A DNA stretch of 42,699 bases. It comes from an uncultured Oscillospiraceae bacterium (GTDB lineage: Bacteria > Bacillota > Clostridia > Oscillospirales > Oscillospiraceae). The notes beneath the pieces were generated by a model. The model did not search any database. It was given only the letters and a program-made list of their open reading frames with translations, and was not told the DNA's origin. Of this stretch, positions 23,214-31,198 are shown piece by piece (within the stretch, counting starts at the first letter, position 1; each line of letters opens with the position of its first letter). The stretch spans positions 1-42,699 of the forward strand of contig CAKTXA010000024.1 of the NCBI GenBank assembly GCA_934631005.1. The letters run 5' to 3'. The translations under genes were made by a program, and so were the position numbers.

Positions 23214-24361
23214 CGCCGCGCCCTCCGAAGAAGACCCGCGAAATACCGGAAGCCGGGCGCGGGGTCGCCCCACTCGAACAGCCCGTTTTTCACACGCGGG
23301 TCCAGCAAACTCCCGAGCACGCCGAACGCGCGGCCAAGCTTGCCGCGGGTAAGATACCCGAGCCCCGCCGCGAGGTCGGCGGGCTGATACGTCATTTTGA
23401 CCGCCTGCGGGCGGATATAGGCGGGCAGCTCGGCGCCAAGCGCCGCGCAGCACCAGAGATACGAAAAATTCGTCCCCGCCGCGCGGGTGAGGGGATACGT
23501 GCCCCACACGCGGGGGTTGCACTCGAGCAGACGCGGCGCGCCGTCGGCCCCGCACTTGAACTCAAACATGGCGACGCCGCTGAAGCTTGTCTCCCGCACG
23601 AGCGCGCACACGGCGCGCAGCAGCGGCGTCTCGTCTGTGACGCGGCAGCAGCTCGACGGCCCGCCCGCCACCGGGAATTCGCGCACGCGGCGGTGCGCGA
23701 TGGAGGCCAGAACGTGCCCGTCCTTTGCCAGCACCGAGCAGCCCAGCGCCGCGCCGGGCAGATATTCCTGCACGACCGGGGCGGAATTGGTCAGCGCAAA
23801 AAAGCGGGTGTACGCCTCCTCCAAGGCCTGCGGCGTGCGCGCGATGACATAGCGCTGCGCGGCGGCAAGGCCGAACGCTTCGCCGCACAGGGGCTTGACT
23901 ACGCACGGCAGCGCCGTGCGCGCAGCAAAATGCGCCACGCGCTCGCCGAGCTCCGGCGCAAAGCTCTGCGGCACGGCGATGCCCAGCCGCTGCGCCAGCT
24001 GCGCAAGAGCTGCCTTGTCGTTCAGCAGCGACAGCTGTCCGGGGTCGGGGATGCACAGACCCGCGACCTCTTCAAATGCCTCACGCGCGCCCGCCACGGC
24101 GGCGAGCGTTTTCGCGCCCACGGGCAGCAGCGCGGGCTTTTCGCCGCAGCGCGCCGACACATCGCGGCACAGCGCCAGCAGCCCGTCCGCCGCGTCGCCC
24201 TCCGGCAGCTCATAGCACTGCCACGCCGCGCGGCTGGCAAAGCCGACCGGCTTTGCAAATTCTGGCCGCTCACAGGCGATGACCTGCACCCCCGCCTCCG
24301 CCAGATCGCGGATGAGGGCCACAGCCATCCGATAATGCGCGTCCGTGACAATGGCGATCAT
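23210..24361 (-). CDS. ATP-grasp domain protein
   Basis: A 383-residue enzyme of the ATP-grasp superfamily (carboxylate-amine or carboxylate-thiol ligase). An N-terminal Rossmann-like domain (IAIVTDAHYRMAVALIRDL) is followed by the ATP-grasp fold at about 115-310: the ATP Lys in PCVVKPLCGEAFG, VQEYLPG, and the magnesium motif LECNPRVWGT. There is no signal peptide. GGAGGT lies before the ATG at 24361. First gene of the operon with a PHP protein and a polysaccharide deacetylase, a setting that suggests modification of an envelope or small-molecule conjugate. The product is unknown. Confidence 0.85.
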   Translation of the reverse strand: MIAIVTDAHYRMAVALIRDLAEAGVQVIACERPEFAKPVGFASRAAWQCYELPEGDAADGLLALCRDVSARCGEKPALLPVGAKTLAAVAGAREAFEEVAGLCIPDPGQLSLLNDKAALAQLAQRLGIAVPQSFAPELGERVAHFAARTALPCVVKPLCGEAFGLAAAQRYVIARTPQALEEAYTRFFALTNSAPVVQEYLPGAALGCSVLAKDGHVLASIAHRRVREFPVAGGPSSCCRVTDETPLLRAVCALVRETSFSGVAMFEFKCGADGAPRLLECNPRVWGTYPLTRAAGTNFSYLWCCAALGAELPAYIRPQAVKMTYQPADLAAGLGYLTRGKLGRAFGVLGSLLDPRVKNGLFEWGDPAPGFRYFAGLLRRARR

Positions 24362-24414
24362 GGGATAGTACCTCCAAATTGTGTGAGTTATCGTATGGTT
24401 TGAGATGGAACACG

Positions 24415-24799
24415 TTTCGTCGTAATGTAGGGGCGGGGCTTGCCCCGCCCGCAAGTGGGCAGCTGTGGCTTTTGCACGCACCGCGGAGCGGACTGCACCC
24501 CTTACCTTCCCCTCGGGGCCGATTCCCCCTATCAGGGGGAAATGTCCCGAAGGGACAAAGAGGGTAGGGACAGGTGCCCCCGAAGGGGGCGGATGAGGGC
24601 CGGGGAGCACTGACGGACAGCTTAGCAGTTGTGCTAAAACGTAACTGCTCCCCGACCCTCATCAGTCTGCTCCGCTGCGCTCCGCAGACAGCTTCCCCCA
24701 GGGGAAGCTATGGGCCCTCAGCAAATCGGCACTGCCGCAAAAGAACGATATTGCGTGCCAGCGGGAGGGGCAAGCCCCGCCCCTACGTTACGACGAAAA
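24415..24799. repeat. MITE-like intergenic repeat, copy C (best-preserved ends)
   Basis: Starts TTTCGTCGTAATGTAGGGGC and ends with the inverted copy GCCCCTACGTTACGACGAAA; over the outer 29 bases the two ends differ at one position. Inside are hairpins TTCCCCCTATCAGGGGGAA, GTCCCGAAGGGAC, GCCCCCGAAGGGGGC and the large inverted pair GATGAGGGCCGGGGAGCA / TGCTCCCCGACCCTCATC. It fills the gap between the ATP-grasp gene and the COG2426 gene; no gene is seen in it. Confidence 0.85.
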
Positions 24800-24802
24800 A
24801 TG

Positions 24803-25273
24803 TTATATTCCCGCCAGATGAATGACGCCGGTACAGACCAGCATGACGACCGCTCCGGCTGTCGCGACGCCGGCGGTGATGGCGGGGAGGGCCTGGCGGA
24901 TGCGCAGGCCCATGAGCGCGGCGACGAGCGCGCCGGTCCATGCGCCCGTCCCCGGAAGCGGGATGGCCACGAGAATAAACAGCCCCAGCTGCTCATATTT
25001 CTGATACAGCGCGGATTTTTTCACCGCCCGGTCGGACAGCCAGTCCGCCGCCTTTTGCAGCTTTCCGCCGCGCTTTTTCATCCACAGCAGCACCGTGCGC
25101 GTAAAGCACACGATGAACGGCACGGGCACGACGTTGGCCGCCACGCACAGAAAATACAGCCCCAGCGGCGGAATGTCGTGCGCCAGCCCGTAGGGGATCG
25201 CGCCGCGCAGCTCCGAGACGGGCGCCATCGCCAGAAACGCGGTAAACAGCAGTTCGATCATGGATGCGGTCAC
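24803..25273 (-). CDS. COG2426-family small integral membrane protein
   Basis: A 156-residue membrane protein of the family often labelled small multidrug export protein, though transport has little experimental support. Signatures are the SELRGAIPYG motif after the first helix and the re-entrant-like AIPLPGTGAWTGALVAALMG; four hydrophobic segments are visible. GTG at 25273 is preferred because GGAGG lies 7 nt upstream; an ATG at 25261 is the alternative. It follows the radical-SAM pair by 21 nt and is probably the last gene of that operon. Confidence 0.82.
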   Translation of the reverse strand: MTASMIELLFTAFLAMAPVSELRGAIPYGLAHDIPPLGLYFLCVAANVVPVPFIVCFTRTVLLWMKKRGGKLQKAADWLSDRAVKKSALYQKYEQLGLFILVAIPLPGTGAWTGALVAALMGLRIRQALPAITAGVATAGAVVMLVCTGVIHLAGI

Positions 25274-25294
25274 GGCTTGTCCTCCTTCAAAAAA

Positions 25295-25954
25295 TCAGCG
25301 AAAAACCTGCATGTCGGCGTCATAGACCTCGCACCGCGCGGCGCGGGCGAAATCCGGCGCGGCTTCCGGCAGATGCACGCGCACCGCCTCGGCCAGAAGC
25401 AGGGGATTGAGCGCCGGGTCCATCGCCGTGACCACGGCGTGCAGCACGAGCTCCTGCGGCGAGATCAGCTCCGGCTCCACCGAGCGGATGCCGGGGATGA
25501 TGTCCACATCCGCCTCGCCGCGCTTTGTGCGCTTGCGTACGAGCAGCTCCGGCCGCGCAAACAGCGCCTGCACCGCGTCCGCCGCGCCCTGCGGCACGCC
25601 GCGGTCATATTCCAGCGTGACATCGGCGGCGAGATAGACGAGATGCTTGATCTTCCGGCTGCTCTCATACGCCTGCAAAACGCGGATGCCCGCCGGGAGC
25701 ACGGCGTTCAGCCGCTCCGGCAGCGCCGCCAGCTCCACCGAGCCGTCCTCCACGTCAAAATCGAGAATTTCGCACCGGCTCGCCATGCCCACGGGCAGCG
25801 GCAGCGCGATGGACACATACGCCCGCGGGCTGTAGCCCTGCGAGTGCCAGATCATAATGTCCGCGCGCTTGAACGCGCGCTGAAATACGCGCATGAGATC
25901 GAGGTGCGACAGGTACACGGCCTCGCCGGTCTTTTCAAACAGCAGACGGTTCAT
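25295..25954 (-). CDS. Radical SAM-associated DUF2344 (TIGR03936) protein
   Basis: A 219-residue protein with the family pattern YLSHLDLMRVFQRAFKRA followed by SQGYSPRAYVSIALPLPVG. It is nearly always found next to, or fused with, a TIGR03960 radical SAM protein, as here, where the genes overlap by 20 nt. GGGAGGGG lies before the ATG at 25954. The biochemical role is unknown; a partner role to the radical SAM enzyme, perhaps in RNA modification, is a guess from genomic context in the family. Confidence 0.85.
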   Translation of the reverse strand: MNRLLFEKTGEAVYLSHLDLMRVFQRAFKRADIMIWHSQGYSPRAYVSIALPLPVGMASRCEILDFDVEDGSVELAALPERLNAVLPAGIRVLQAYESSRKIKHLVYLAADVTLEYDRGVPQGAADAVQALFARPELLVRKRTKRGEADVDIIPGIRSVEPELISPQELVLHAVVTAMDPALNPLLLAEAVRVHLPEAAPDFARAARCEVYDADMQVFR

Positions 25955-27782
25955 GGCACACCCCTCCCTTGCACAGCTTCGCCGCGCCGCACCCGGCGCA
26001 GCCCGCGCGGCAGTCGGGCGTAATTTTGGACGCATACGCCTGCGCGCGCTCGCGGCGGAAGAATGCGTCCGTCACGCCGACGGAGATCGTCTGCCACGGC
26101 AAAAGCTCATCCTCGCCGAAGCCGCGCACGGTGTAAAAGTCCGGGTCCACGCCGCAGGCCGCGAATGCGTCCAGCCACGTCTGATAGTGGAAATATTCGT
26201 CCCAGCCGTCCAGCCGTGCGCCGCGCTTCTGCGCCTCCAGCAGGACCTTCCCGAGCCGCCGGTCACCGCGGGCGAGCACAGCCTCGAGCCGGCTGAGGTC
26301 GGATTCGTGATAGCGGTAGTCGACCGCGCGGGAGTTGAGCGCATTTTTCAGCAGATGCACCCGCCGCAGATATTCCTCCGGCGTGATCTGCGCCTCCCAC
26401 TGAAACGGTGTAAAGGGCTTGGGCACAAAATACGCCGTGGCAAGGTTGATGGAAAGGCCGCGCTTTTTGTTCGAAGCGCTCTCACGCCACGTGTGCACGA
26501 TCTTCTGCGCCAGCTCCGCAATGCCCAGCACGTCCTCGTCCGTCTCAGTCGGCAGCCCCAGCATGAAATAGAGCTTCACACTGTTCCATCCGCCGGAAAA
26601 GGCCGTGGCGCAGGTCTGGAGGATCTCTTCCTCGGTCACATTTTTGTTGATCGCGTCGCGCAGGCGCTGCGTGCCCGCCTCGGGGGCGAACGTCAGGCCG
26701 GTCTTTTTGACCTTCTGGACTTTGAGCATCAGCTCGCGCGAGAAATTATCCGCCCGCAGGCTGGGAAGAGACAGGCTGATCTTGCGCGGCTGGCAGTAAT
26801 CGAGCAGGGGCTCGGCAAGCTGGGCCAGCTGCGTATAGTCGGACGTGGAAAGGCTTGCGAGCGTGATCTCGCTGTGGCCGGAGTCCTCAAGGGACTCGAT
26901 CGCCTGCCGCAGGAGCGTTTCGGCGCGCTTTTCGCGCACGGGGCGGTAGCAGAAGCCCGCCTGACAGAAGCGGCAGCCGCGGATGCAGCCGCGGAATACC
27001 TCCAGATTCGACCGGTCGTGCACGATCTCGGTGGACGGTACGATGGCGTGCTCCGGCCAGTCGCTCGCGTCCATGTTTTCGATGACGCGCTTCGTGACGC
27101 GCGCGGGCGCGCCGTCAAGCGGCTCGATGGCCGCGAGCGTGCCGTCGGGGCCATAGCTGTGACGGTAGAGGGACGGCACGTACACGCCGTCGATCTTACA
27201 CACCTCGCGGAGGAACTGCGGCTTTGTCCAGCCCTCGCGCTTGGCTGTGCGGTAGAGCGCGAGAATTTCGGGCGTCATCTCCTCGCCCTCGCCAATGGAG
27301 AAAAAGTCGATAAAATCCGCCAGCGGCTCCGGGTTCACCGCGCACACGCCGCCCGCGAACACGAGATTGTGAAGCCCTTCGCGCTCCGATGCCAGCTGCG
27401 GCACGCCCGCCAGCTCCAGCATATTGAGCACGTTCGTGTAGCACATCTCATAGCCCAGCGTAAAGGCGATGAGGTCAAAATCGCGCACGGGATCCTTGCT
27501 TTCGAGCGCATAGAGCGGGATGGCGTTTTCGCGCATAGCCTGCTCCATATCGCCCCAGGGGGCGAACACGCGCTCGCACCACACGCCGGGCAGCTTGTTC
27601 ATCACGTCGTAGAGGATGCGCATGCCGATGTTGGACATCCCGATCTCGTAGGTGTCGGGGAAGCAGAACGCCACGCGCAGATCGACCGCGCGCTTGTCCT
27701 TGACGATCTCGTTATATTCTCCGCCCACGTAGCGCGCGGGCTTTTGTACGCTTTGCAGGATGCGGTGCAGCTTGTCAGTCAT
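25935..27782 (-). CDS. TIGR03960-family B12-binding-like radical SAM protein
   Basis: A 615-residue protein. An N-terminal domain resembling cobalamin-binding folds (about 30-200, with DTYEIGMSNIGMRI) precedes the radical SAM barrel, whose iron-sulfur motif is CIRGCRFCQAGF at about 265. The C-terminus holds a Cys-rich segment (CRAGCAGCGAAKLC), a possible extra cluster site. The gene overlaps its DUF2344 partner and follows the M50 protease by 39 nt. The reaction is not known. Confidence 0.88.
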   Translation of the reverse strand: MTDKLHRILQSVQKPARYVGGEYNEIVKDKRAVDLRVAFCFPDTYEIGMSNIGMRILYDVMNKLPGVWCERVFAPWGDMEQAMRENAIPLYALESKDPVRDFDLIAFTLGYEMCYTNVLNMLELAGVPQLASEREGLHNLVFAGGVCAVNPEPLADFIDFFSIGEGEEMTPEILALYRTAKREGWTKPQFLREVCKIDGVYVPSLYRHSYGPDGTLAAIEPLDGAPARVTKRVIENMDASDWPEHAIVPSTEIVHDRSNLEVFRGCIRGCRFCQAGFCYRPVREKRAETLLRQAIESLEDSGHSEITLASLSTSDYTQLAQLAEPLLDYCQPRKISLSLPSLRADNFSRELMLKVQKVKKTGLTFAPEAGTQRLRDAINKNVTEEEILQTCATAFSGGWNSVKLYFMLGLPTETDEDVLGIAELAQKIVHTWRESASNKKRGLSINLATAYFVPKPFTPFQWEAQITPEEYLRRVHLLKNALNSRAVDYRYHESDLSRLEAVLARGDRRLGKVLLEAQKRGARLDGWDEYFHYQTWLDAFAACGVDPDFYTVRGFGEDELLPWQTISVGVTDAFFRRERAQAYASKITPDCRAGCAGCGAAKLCKGGVCHEPSAV

Positions 27783-27821
27783 GCGGGTCGTTCCTCATTT
27801 GCATTCGGTATCTTTTGCCGG

Positions 27822-28433
27822 TCACCCCGGTCGTTCTGCATATAAACCATTTATCTTATTATTGTAGCCGTTTTCAGCCGGAAAAGCAACCGTTTTTCCT
27901 TGCCGGATCAGCCGCGCCGCCGGGAGCAGCGCCGGCAGCAGCACCCACAGGCCCGTCTGCAGCCGCCCGGCTGCCCATACGCCCAGCCCCAGCAGTGCCG
28001 CGCAGCACAAAAGCCCCACCAAAAGCTCCCACGTCCGCGCCGTGCGCGTCTGCCGCAGCGCCAGCCGCAGCAGCCGTCCGCCGTCAAGCGGCCAGACCGG
28101 CAGCAGATTGAACGCCCCCAGCGCCAGACTCACGCCCGCAAACGCCGGCAAGCTTCGCAGGAACAGCCCTGCACACAAAAGATTCACTGCCGGGCCCGCC
28201 AGCGCGCAGAGCGCTTCGGCCTTCGGCGGCAGGGGCGCGGTGCAAATTTGTACGTCGCCGAAGCCGAGCGTGATGCGCTGCAGCTGGCCGTGCAGCGCCC
28301 ACAGCGCCAGCAGATGCCCGCCCTCATGCAGCGCCGCAGCGGAAAAATACGGGAAAAACAGCCCCGCCGTGTCAAAATACGCCAGCGCCAGCACAAAGGC
28401 CGCAAAGCCGGGCCGGACGTCAATCCTCCGCAC
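27822..28433 (-). CDS. SpoIVFB-like site-2 protease (M50 family)
   Basis: A 203-residue polytopic membrane metalloprotease. The zinc motif HEGGH is at 36-40 in the second hydrophobic segment; the third zinc ligand lies in NLLPVWPLDGG (109-119), the exact S2P pattern. Size and layout match SpoIVFB, which processes pro-sigmaK in sporulation, but other M50 proteases share them. Its start overlaps a 90-residue single-pass membrane protein in the position where SpoIVFA is usually encoded. The sporulation role is inferred. Confidence 0.85.
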   Translation of the reverse strand: MRRIDVRPGFAAFVLALAYFDTAGLFFPYFSAAALHEGGHLLALWALHGQLQRITLGFGDVQICTAPLPPKAEALCALAGPAVNLLCAGLFLRSLPAFAGVSLALGAFNLLPVWPLDGGRLLRLALRQTRTARTWELLVGLLCCAALLGLGVWAAGRLQTGLWVLLPALLPAARLIRQGKTVAFPAENGYNNKINGLYAERPG

Positions 28434-28692
28434 CGGTCAGCACCTGATAGGAGCCCGCGAAGGCTTCGCGCACGCCGCTGCCGCCCAGCAAAGCGTCTGT
28501 AAACGCGGAAAACGCCTGTACGGCGGGGCTGTCCGCCGCGCCCGCGACGATGCGGCGCACCGCGCTTGTGAGCTTCGGGCAGCACGTGGTGCACGTCAGC
28601 ACCAGCAGCGCGGCCGCCGCCAGCACGCCAAGGCGCGAGAGCCACAGCTTTCCGCGCGGCACCGTTTCCAGATCGGTCGATTTTTCCCTCAT
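28420..28692 (-). CDS. Small single-pass membrane protein in the SpoIVFA position
   Basis: A 90-residue protein with a basic N-terminus, one transmembrane helix (about 21-37, GVLAAAALLVLTCTTC) and a short extracytoplasmic tail. It overlaps the M50 protease start by 14 nt. In many Firmicutes this slot holds SpoIVFA, a protease anchor with an M23-like domain; no such domain is present. ATG at 28692 is preferred (GAGGT at 7 nt) over ATG 28698. It may be a minimal regulator of the protease, but no homology is claimed. Confidence 0.65.
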   Translation of the reverse strand: MREKSTDLETVPRGKLWLSRLGVLAAAALLVLTCTTCCPKLTSAVRRIVAGAADSPAVQAFSAFTDALLGGSGVREAFAGSYQVLTGAED

Positions 28693-28749
28693 CTTCATCA
28701 CCTCGCTCCAGATATATGCCCGGGCGGGGGACAAAATACAGATCGGCAC

Positions 28750-28778
28750 TGTACTTTTTGGGAATGCTTTGCTATAAT
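28750..28778 (+). promoter_or_regulatory. Candidate promoter of argS
   Basis: A perfect TATAAT at 28773-28778 with a poor -35 (TGTACT, 28750-28755) at 17 bp. The start codon lies 36 bp downstream. A T-box was looked for; the leader is too short. Confidence 0.45.
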
Positions 28779-28814
28779 CAACAGGATAAAATACTGGATA
28801 AAGGAAGAAAAAAT

Positions 28815-30572
28815 ATGGATCAACTTGCCGATCTGATCTCCCGGCAGCTTGCCGGAGCGTTCGAGCGCGCCGGATACGGCGACGCGGACGCGCGGGCCAC
28901 GCTCTCCAACCGCCCCGATCTGTGCGAATATCAGTGCAACGGCGCGCTGCCCGCGGCGAAGCTCTACCACAAGGCCCCCATCCAGATCGCGCAGGCCGTG
29001 GCGGCGGAGCTTTCCGGCAGCACGCTGTTTGAGCGCGTGGAGGCCGTGAACCCGGGCTTTCTCAATATGAAGCTGAGCGGCGCGTTCCTTGCGCAGTACC
29101 TGACCGAGATGGCGCAGAGCGAGCGTCTCGGCGTGCCGCAGGAGGAAGCGCCCAAGACGATCGTGCTCGATTACGGCGGGCCGAACGTGGCAAAGCCGCT
29201 GCACATCGGCCATCTGCGCAGCGCCATCATCGGCGAGAGCGTCAAGCGCATCGACCGGTGGTTCGGCAATCATGTCATCGGCGACATCCACCTCGGCGAC
29301 TGGGGCTTGCAGATGGGCCTGATCATCGCGCAGCTGCAGGACGACCAGCCGGAGCTGCCGTATTTTGACGACGGCTTCACGGGCGAGTATCCCGAGACCG
29401 CGCCGTTTACCATCTCGGAGCTGGAAAAGATCTATCCCGCCGCCAGCGCCCGCAGCAAGGAGGATGAAGCCTTCGCTGCCCGTGCGCACGACGCGACGTA
29501 TCAGCTGCAAAGCGGCAAGCGCGGCTACCGCGCGCTGTGGCGGCACATCCTGAACGTGTCCGTCGCGGATATGAAGCGCAACTATGAAAAGCTGGACGTG
29601 CACTTTGACGTCTGGCTCGGCGAGAGCGACGCGCAGCCGTATATCCCCAGGATGCTCAAGATCATCGAGGACAAGCACCTTGCCGTGCGCTCCGAGGGCG
29701 CGCTGGTCGTGCCCGTGCAGGAGGATACCGACACGAAGGACATCCCGCCCTGCATCCTGGTCAAGTCCGACGGCGCCACGCTCTACGCCACCACCGATCT
29801 GGCGACCATTTTGCAGCGCGAGGAGGACTTCCACCCCGACCGCATCTTCTACCTGACCGACAAGCGCCAGAACCTGCATTTTGAGCAGGTGTTCCGCGTG
29901 GCGCGCAAGGCGTCGCTCGTCCCCGAGACGACGCAGCTGCAGCACGTGGGCTTCGGCACGATGAACGGCAAGGACGGCAAGCCCTTTAAGACAAGAGCGG
30001 GCGGCGTGATGCGGCTGGAGACGCTCATCGCCGAGATCACCGACTTCATCCGCGAAAAGATCACCGAAAACCAGACCGTCTCCGACGACGAGCTGGAAAA
30101 GACCACCGGGATGATCGCGCTGGCGGCGCTCAAATACGGCGACCTCAGCAACCTCGCCACGAAGGATTATGTGTTCGACCTCGACCGCTTTGCCTCGTTC
30201 GAGGGCAACACCGGGCCGTATATCCTCTACACCATCGTGCGCATCAAGTCGATTTTGGCAAAGTACGACGGCGACGCGGCGCAGGCCGTGCTGCTCGCGC
30301 CCGTGTCACAGGAGCAGAAGGACCTGATGCTCGTCCTGTCGCGTCTGCAGGACAGCCTGCTCGCGGCCTACCGCGATTCGCTGCCGAACGTCATCTGCGC
30401 GTATATCTACGAGCTGGCGGGCGCGGCGAACAAGTTCTACCACGACGTGCGCATCATCTCCGAGCCGGACGCGGCCCAAAAGGCGAGCTACATCGCCCTC
30501 ATGGACCTCACCCGCCGCGCTTTGGAGACCTGCATCGACCTGCTTGGCTTTGCAGCGCCGGATAAAATGTAA
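28815..30572 (+). CDS. argS: Arginyl-tRNA synthetase
   Basis: A 585-residue class I enzyme that charges tRNA-Arg. The N-terminal Add-1 domain is followed by the catalytic core with HIGH at 130-133 (GPNVAKPLHIGHLRSA). As in most ArgS there is no classical KMSKS; the equivalent region reads GKDGKPFKTRAGGV. The C-terminal DALR anticodon domain ends at LLGFAAPDKM. AAGGAAG precedes the ATG at 28815. Monocistronic, with a strong terminator. Confidence 0.96.
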   Translation: MDQLADLISRQLAGAFERAGYGDADARATLSNRPDLCEYQCNGALPAAKLYHKAPIQIAQAVAAELSGSTLFERVEAVNPGFLNMKLSGAFLAQYLTEMAQSERLGVPQEEAPKTIVLDYGGPNVAKPLHIGHLRSAIIGESVKRIDRWFGNHVIGDIHLGDWGLQMGLIIAQLQDDQPELPYFDDGFTGEYPETAPFTISELEKIYPAASARSKEDEAFAARAHDATYQLQSGKRGYRALWRHILNVSVADMKRNYEKLDVHFDVWLGESDAQPYIPRMLKIIEDKHLAVRSEGALVVPVQEDTDTKDIPPCILVKSDGATLYATTDLATILQREEDFHPDRIFYLTDKRQNLHFEQVFRVARKASLVPETTQLQHVGFGTMNGKDGKPFKTRAGGVMRLETLIAEITDFIREKITENQTVSDDELEKTTGMIALAALKYGDLSNLATKDYVFDLDRFASFEGNTGPYILYTIVRIKSILAKYDGDAAQAVLLAPVSQEQKDLMLVLSRLQDSLLAAYRDSLPNVICAYIYELAGAANKFYHDVRIISEPDAAQKASYIALMDLTRRALETCIDLLGFAAPDKM

Positions 30573-30578
30573 TGTGAT

Positions 30579-30616
30579 AAAAGCCCGCCCGGATGCCATG
30601 CATCCGGGCGGGCTTT
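30579..30616 (+). terminator. Terminator after argS
   Basis: AAAGCCCGCCCGGATG pairs with CATCCGGGCGGGCTTT around CCATG, directly behind the argS stop. Confidence 0.85.
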
Positions 30617-30631
30617 GTATGCGCCGCCGCG

Positions 30632-30982
30632 TTTCGTCGTAATGTAGGGGAGGGGCGGTTTGAAGTAAAAGTGAAGAGTGAAGAAGTAAGCGCACGCTGC
30701 CGAATCCCCGACGCACCGGCGAAACGTAGGCACCCCATAGCTTCCCCCGGGGGAAGCTGTCGCCGCAGGCGACTGATGAGGGTCGGGGAGCAGTTGCGTT
30801 TAGCTGAGCATGCAAAGCTATGTTTCAGTGCTCCCCGACCCTCATCAGTCTGCTCCGCTTCGCTCTGCAGCCAGCTTCCCCGAGGGGAAGCCAAGGGGGC
30901 TCCGGCAAATCGGCACTGCCGCGAAAGAACGATGTTGCGTACCAGCGGGAGGGGCAAGCCCCTCCCCTACGTTACGACGAAG
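30632..30982. repeat. MITE-like intergenic repeat, copy D
   Basis: Left end TTTCGTCGTAATGTAGGGG, right end CCCCTACGTTACGACGAA. It has the same internal modules as the other copies: an AGTGAAGAGTGAAG run (30668-30689), GCTTCCCCCGGGGGAAGC, and the large inverted pair CTGATGAGGGTCGGGGAGCA / TGCTCCCCGACCCTCATCAG. It lies behind the argS terminator. The rest of the interval to 31198 holds only the terminator at 31068 and an inverted repeat (CGTACCG..CGGTACG, about 31169-31189). Confidence 0.8.
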
Positions 30983-31067
30983 GGTCGAGGGTGCGTCGGG
31001 TGGGCCGATGCGGTCATCGGCCCCTACAAACGTTTTCTGCTTTGCATTGCAGGCAAACTACGAAAAC

Positions 31068-31103
31068 AAAGGGGTATGCACCAAAGGTGCATACCCCTTT
31101 ATT
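31068..31103 (-). terminator. Terminator downstream of the substrate-binding protein gene
   Basis: AAAGGGGTATGCACC pairs with GGTGCATACCCCTTT (15 bp, 3-base loop). On the minus strand the stem itself ends in T and is followed by GTTTTCG. It lies about 95 bp past the stop of the gene at 31199. Confidence 0.65.
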
Positions 31104-31198
31104 GGGCCGTTCGCGGGACTGCCGTTGGTTCAGGCGGGCGGTGCTGCGGGCGGCTTTGGATGATCCCGTACCGTCGCGCACGGTACGTGTCAGAGGAA

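Noticed and set aside
25893..27845. 650-codon plus-strand frame opposite the radical SAM gene
   Set aside because: Antisense shadow; Arg/His/Ala-rich composition without motifs.
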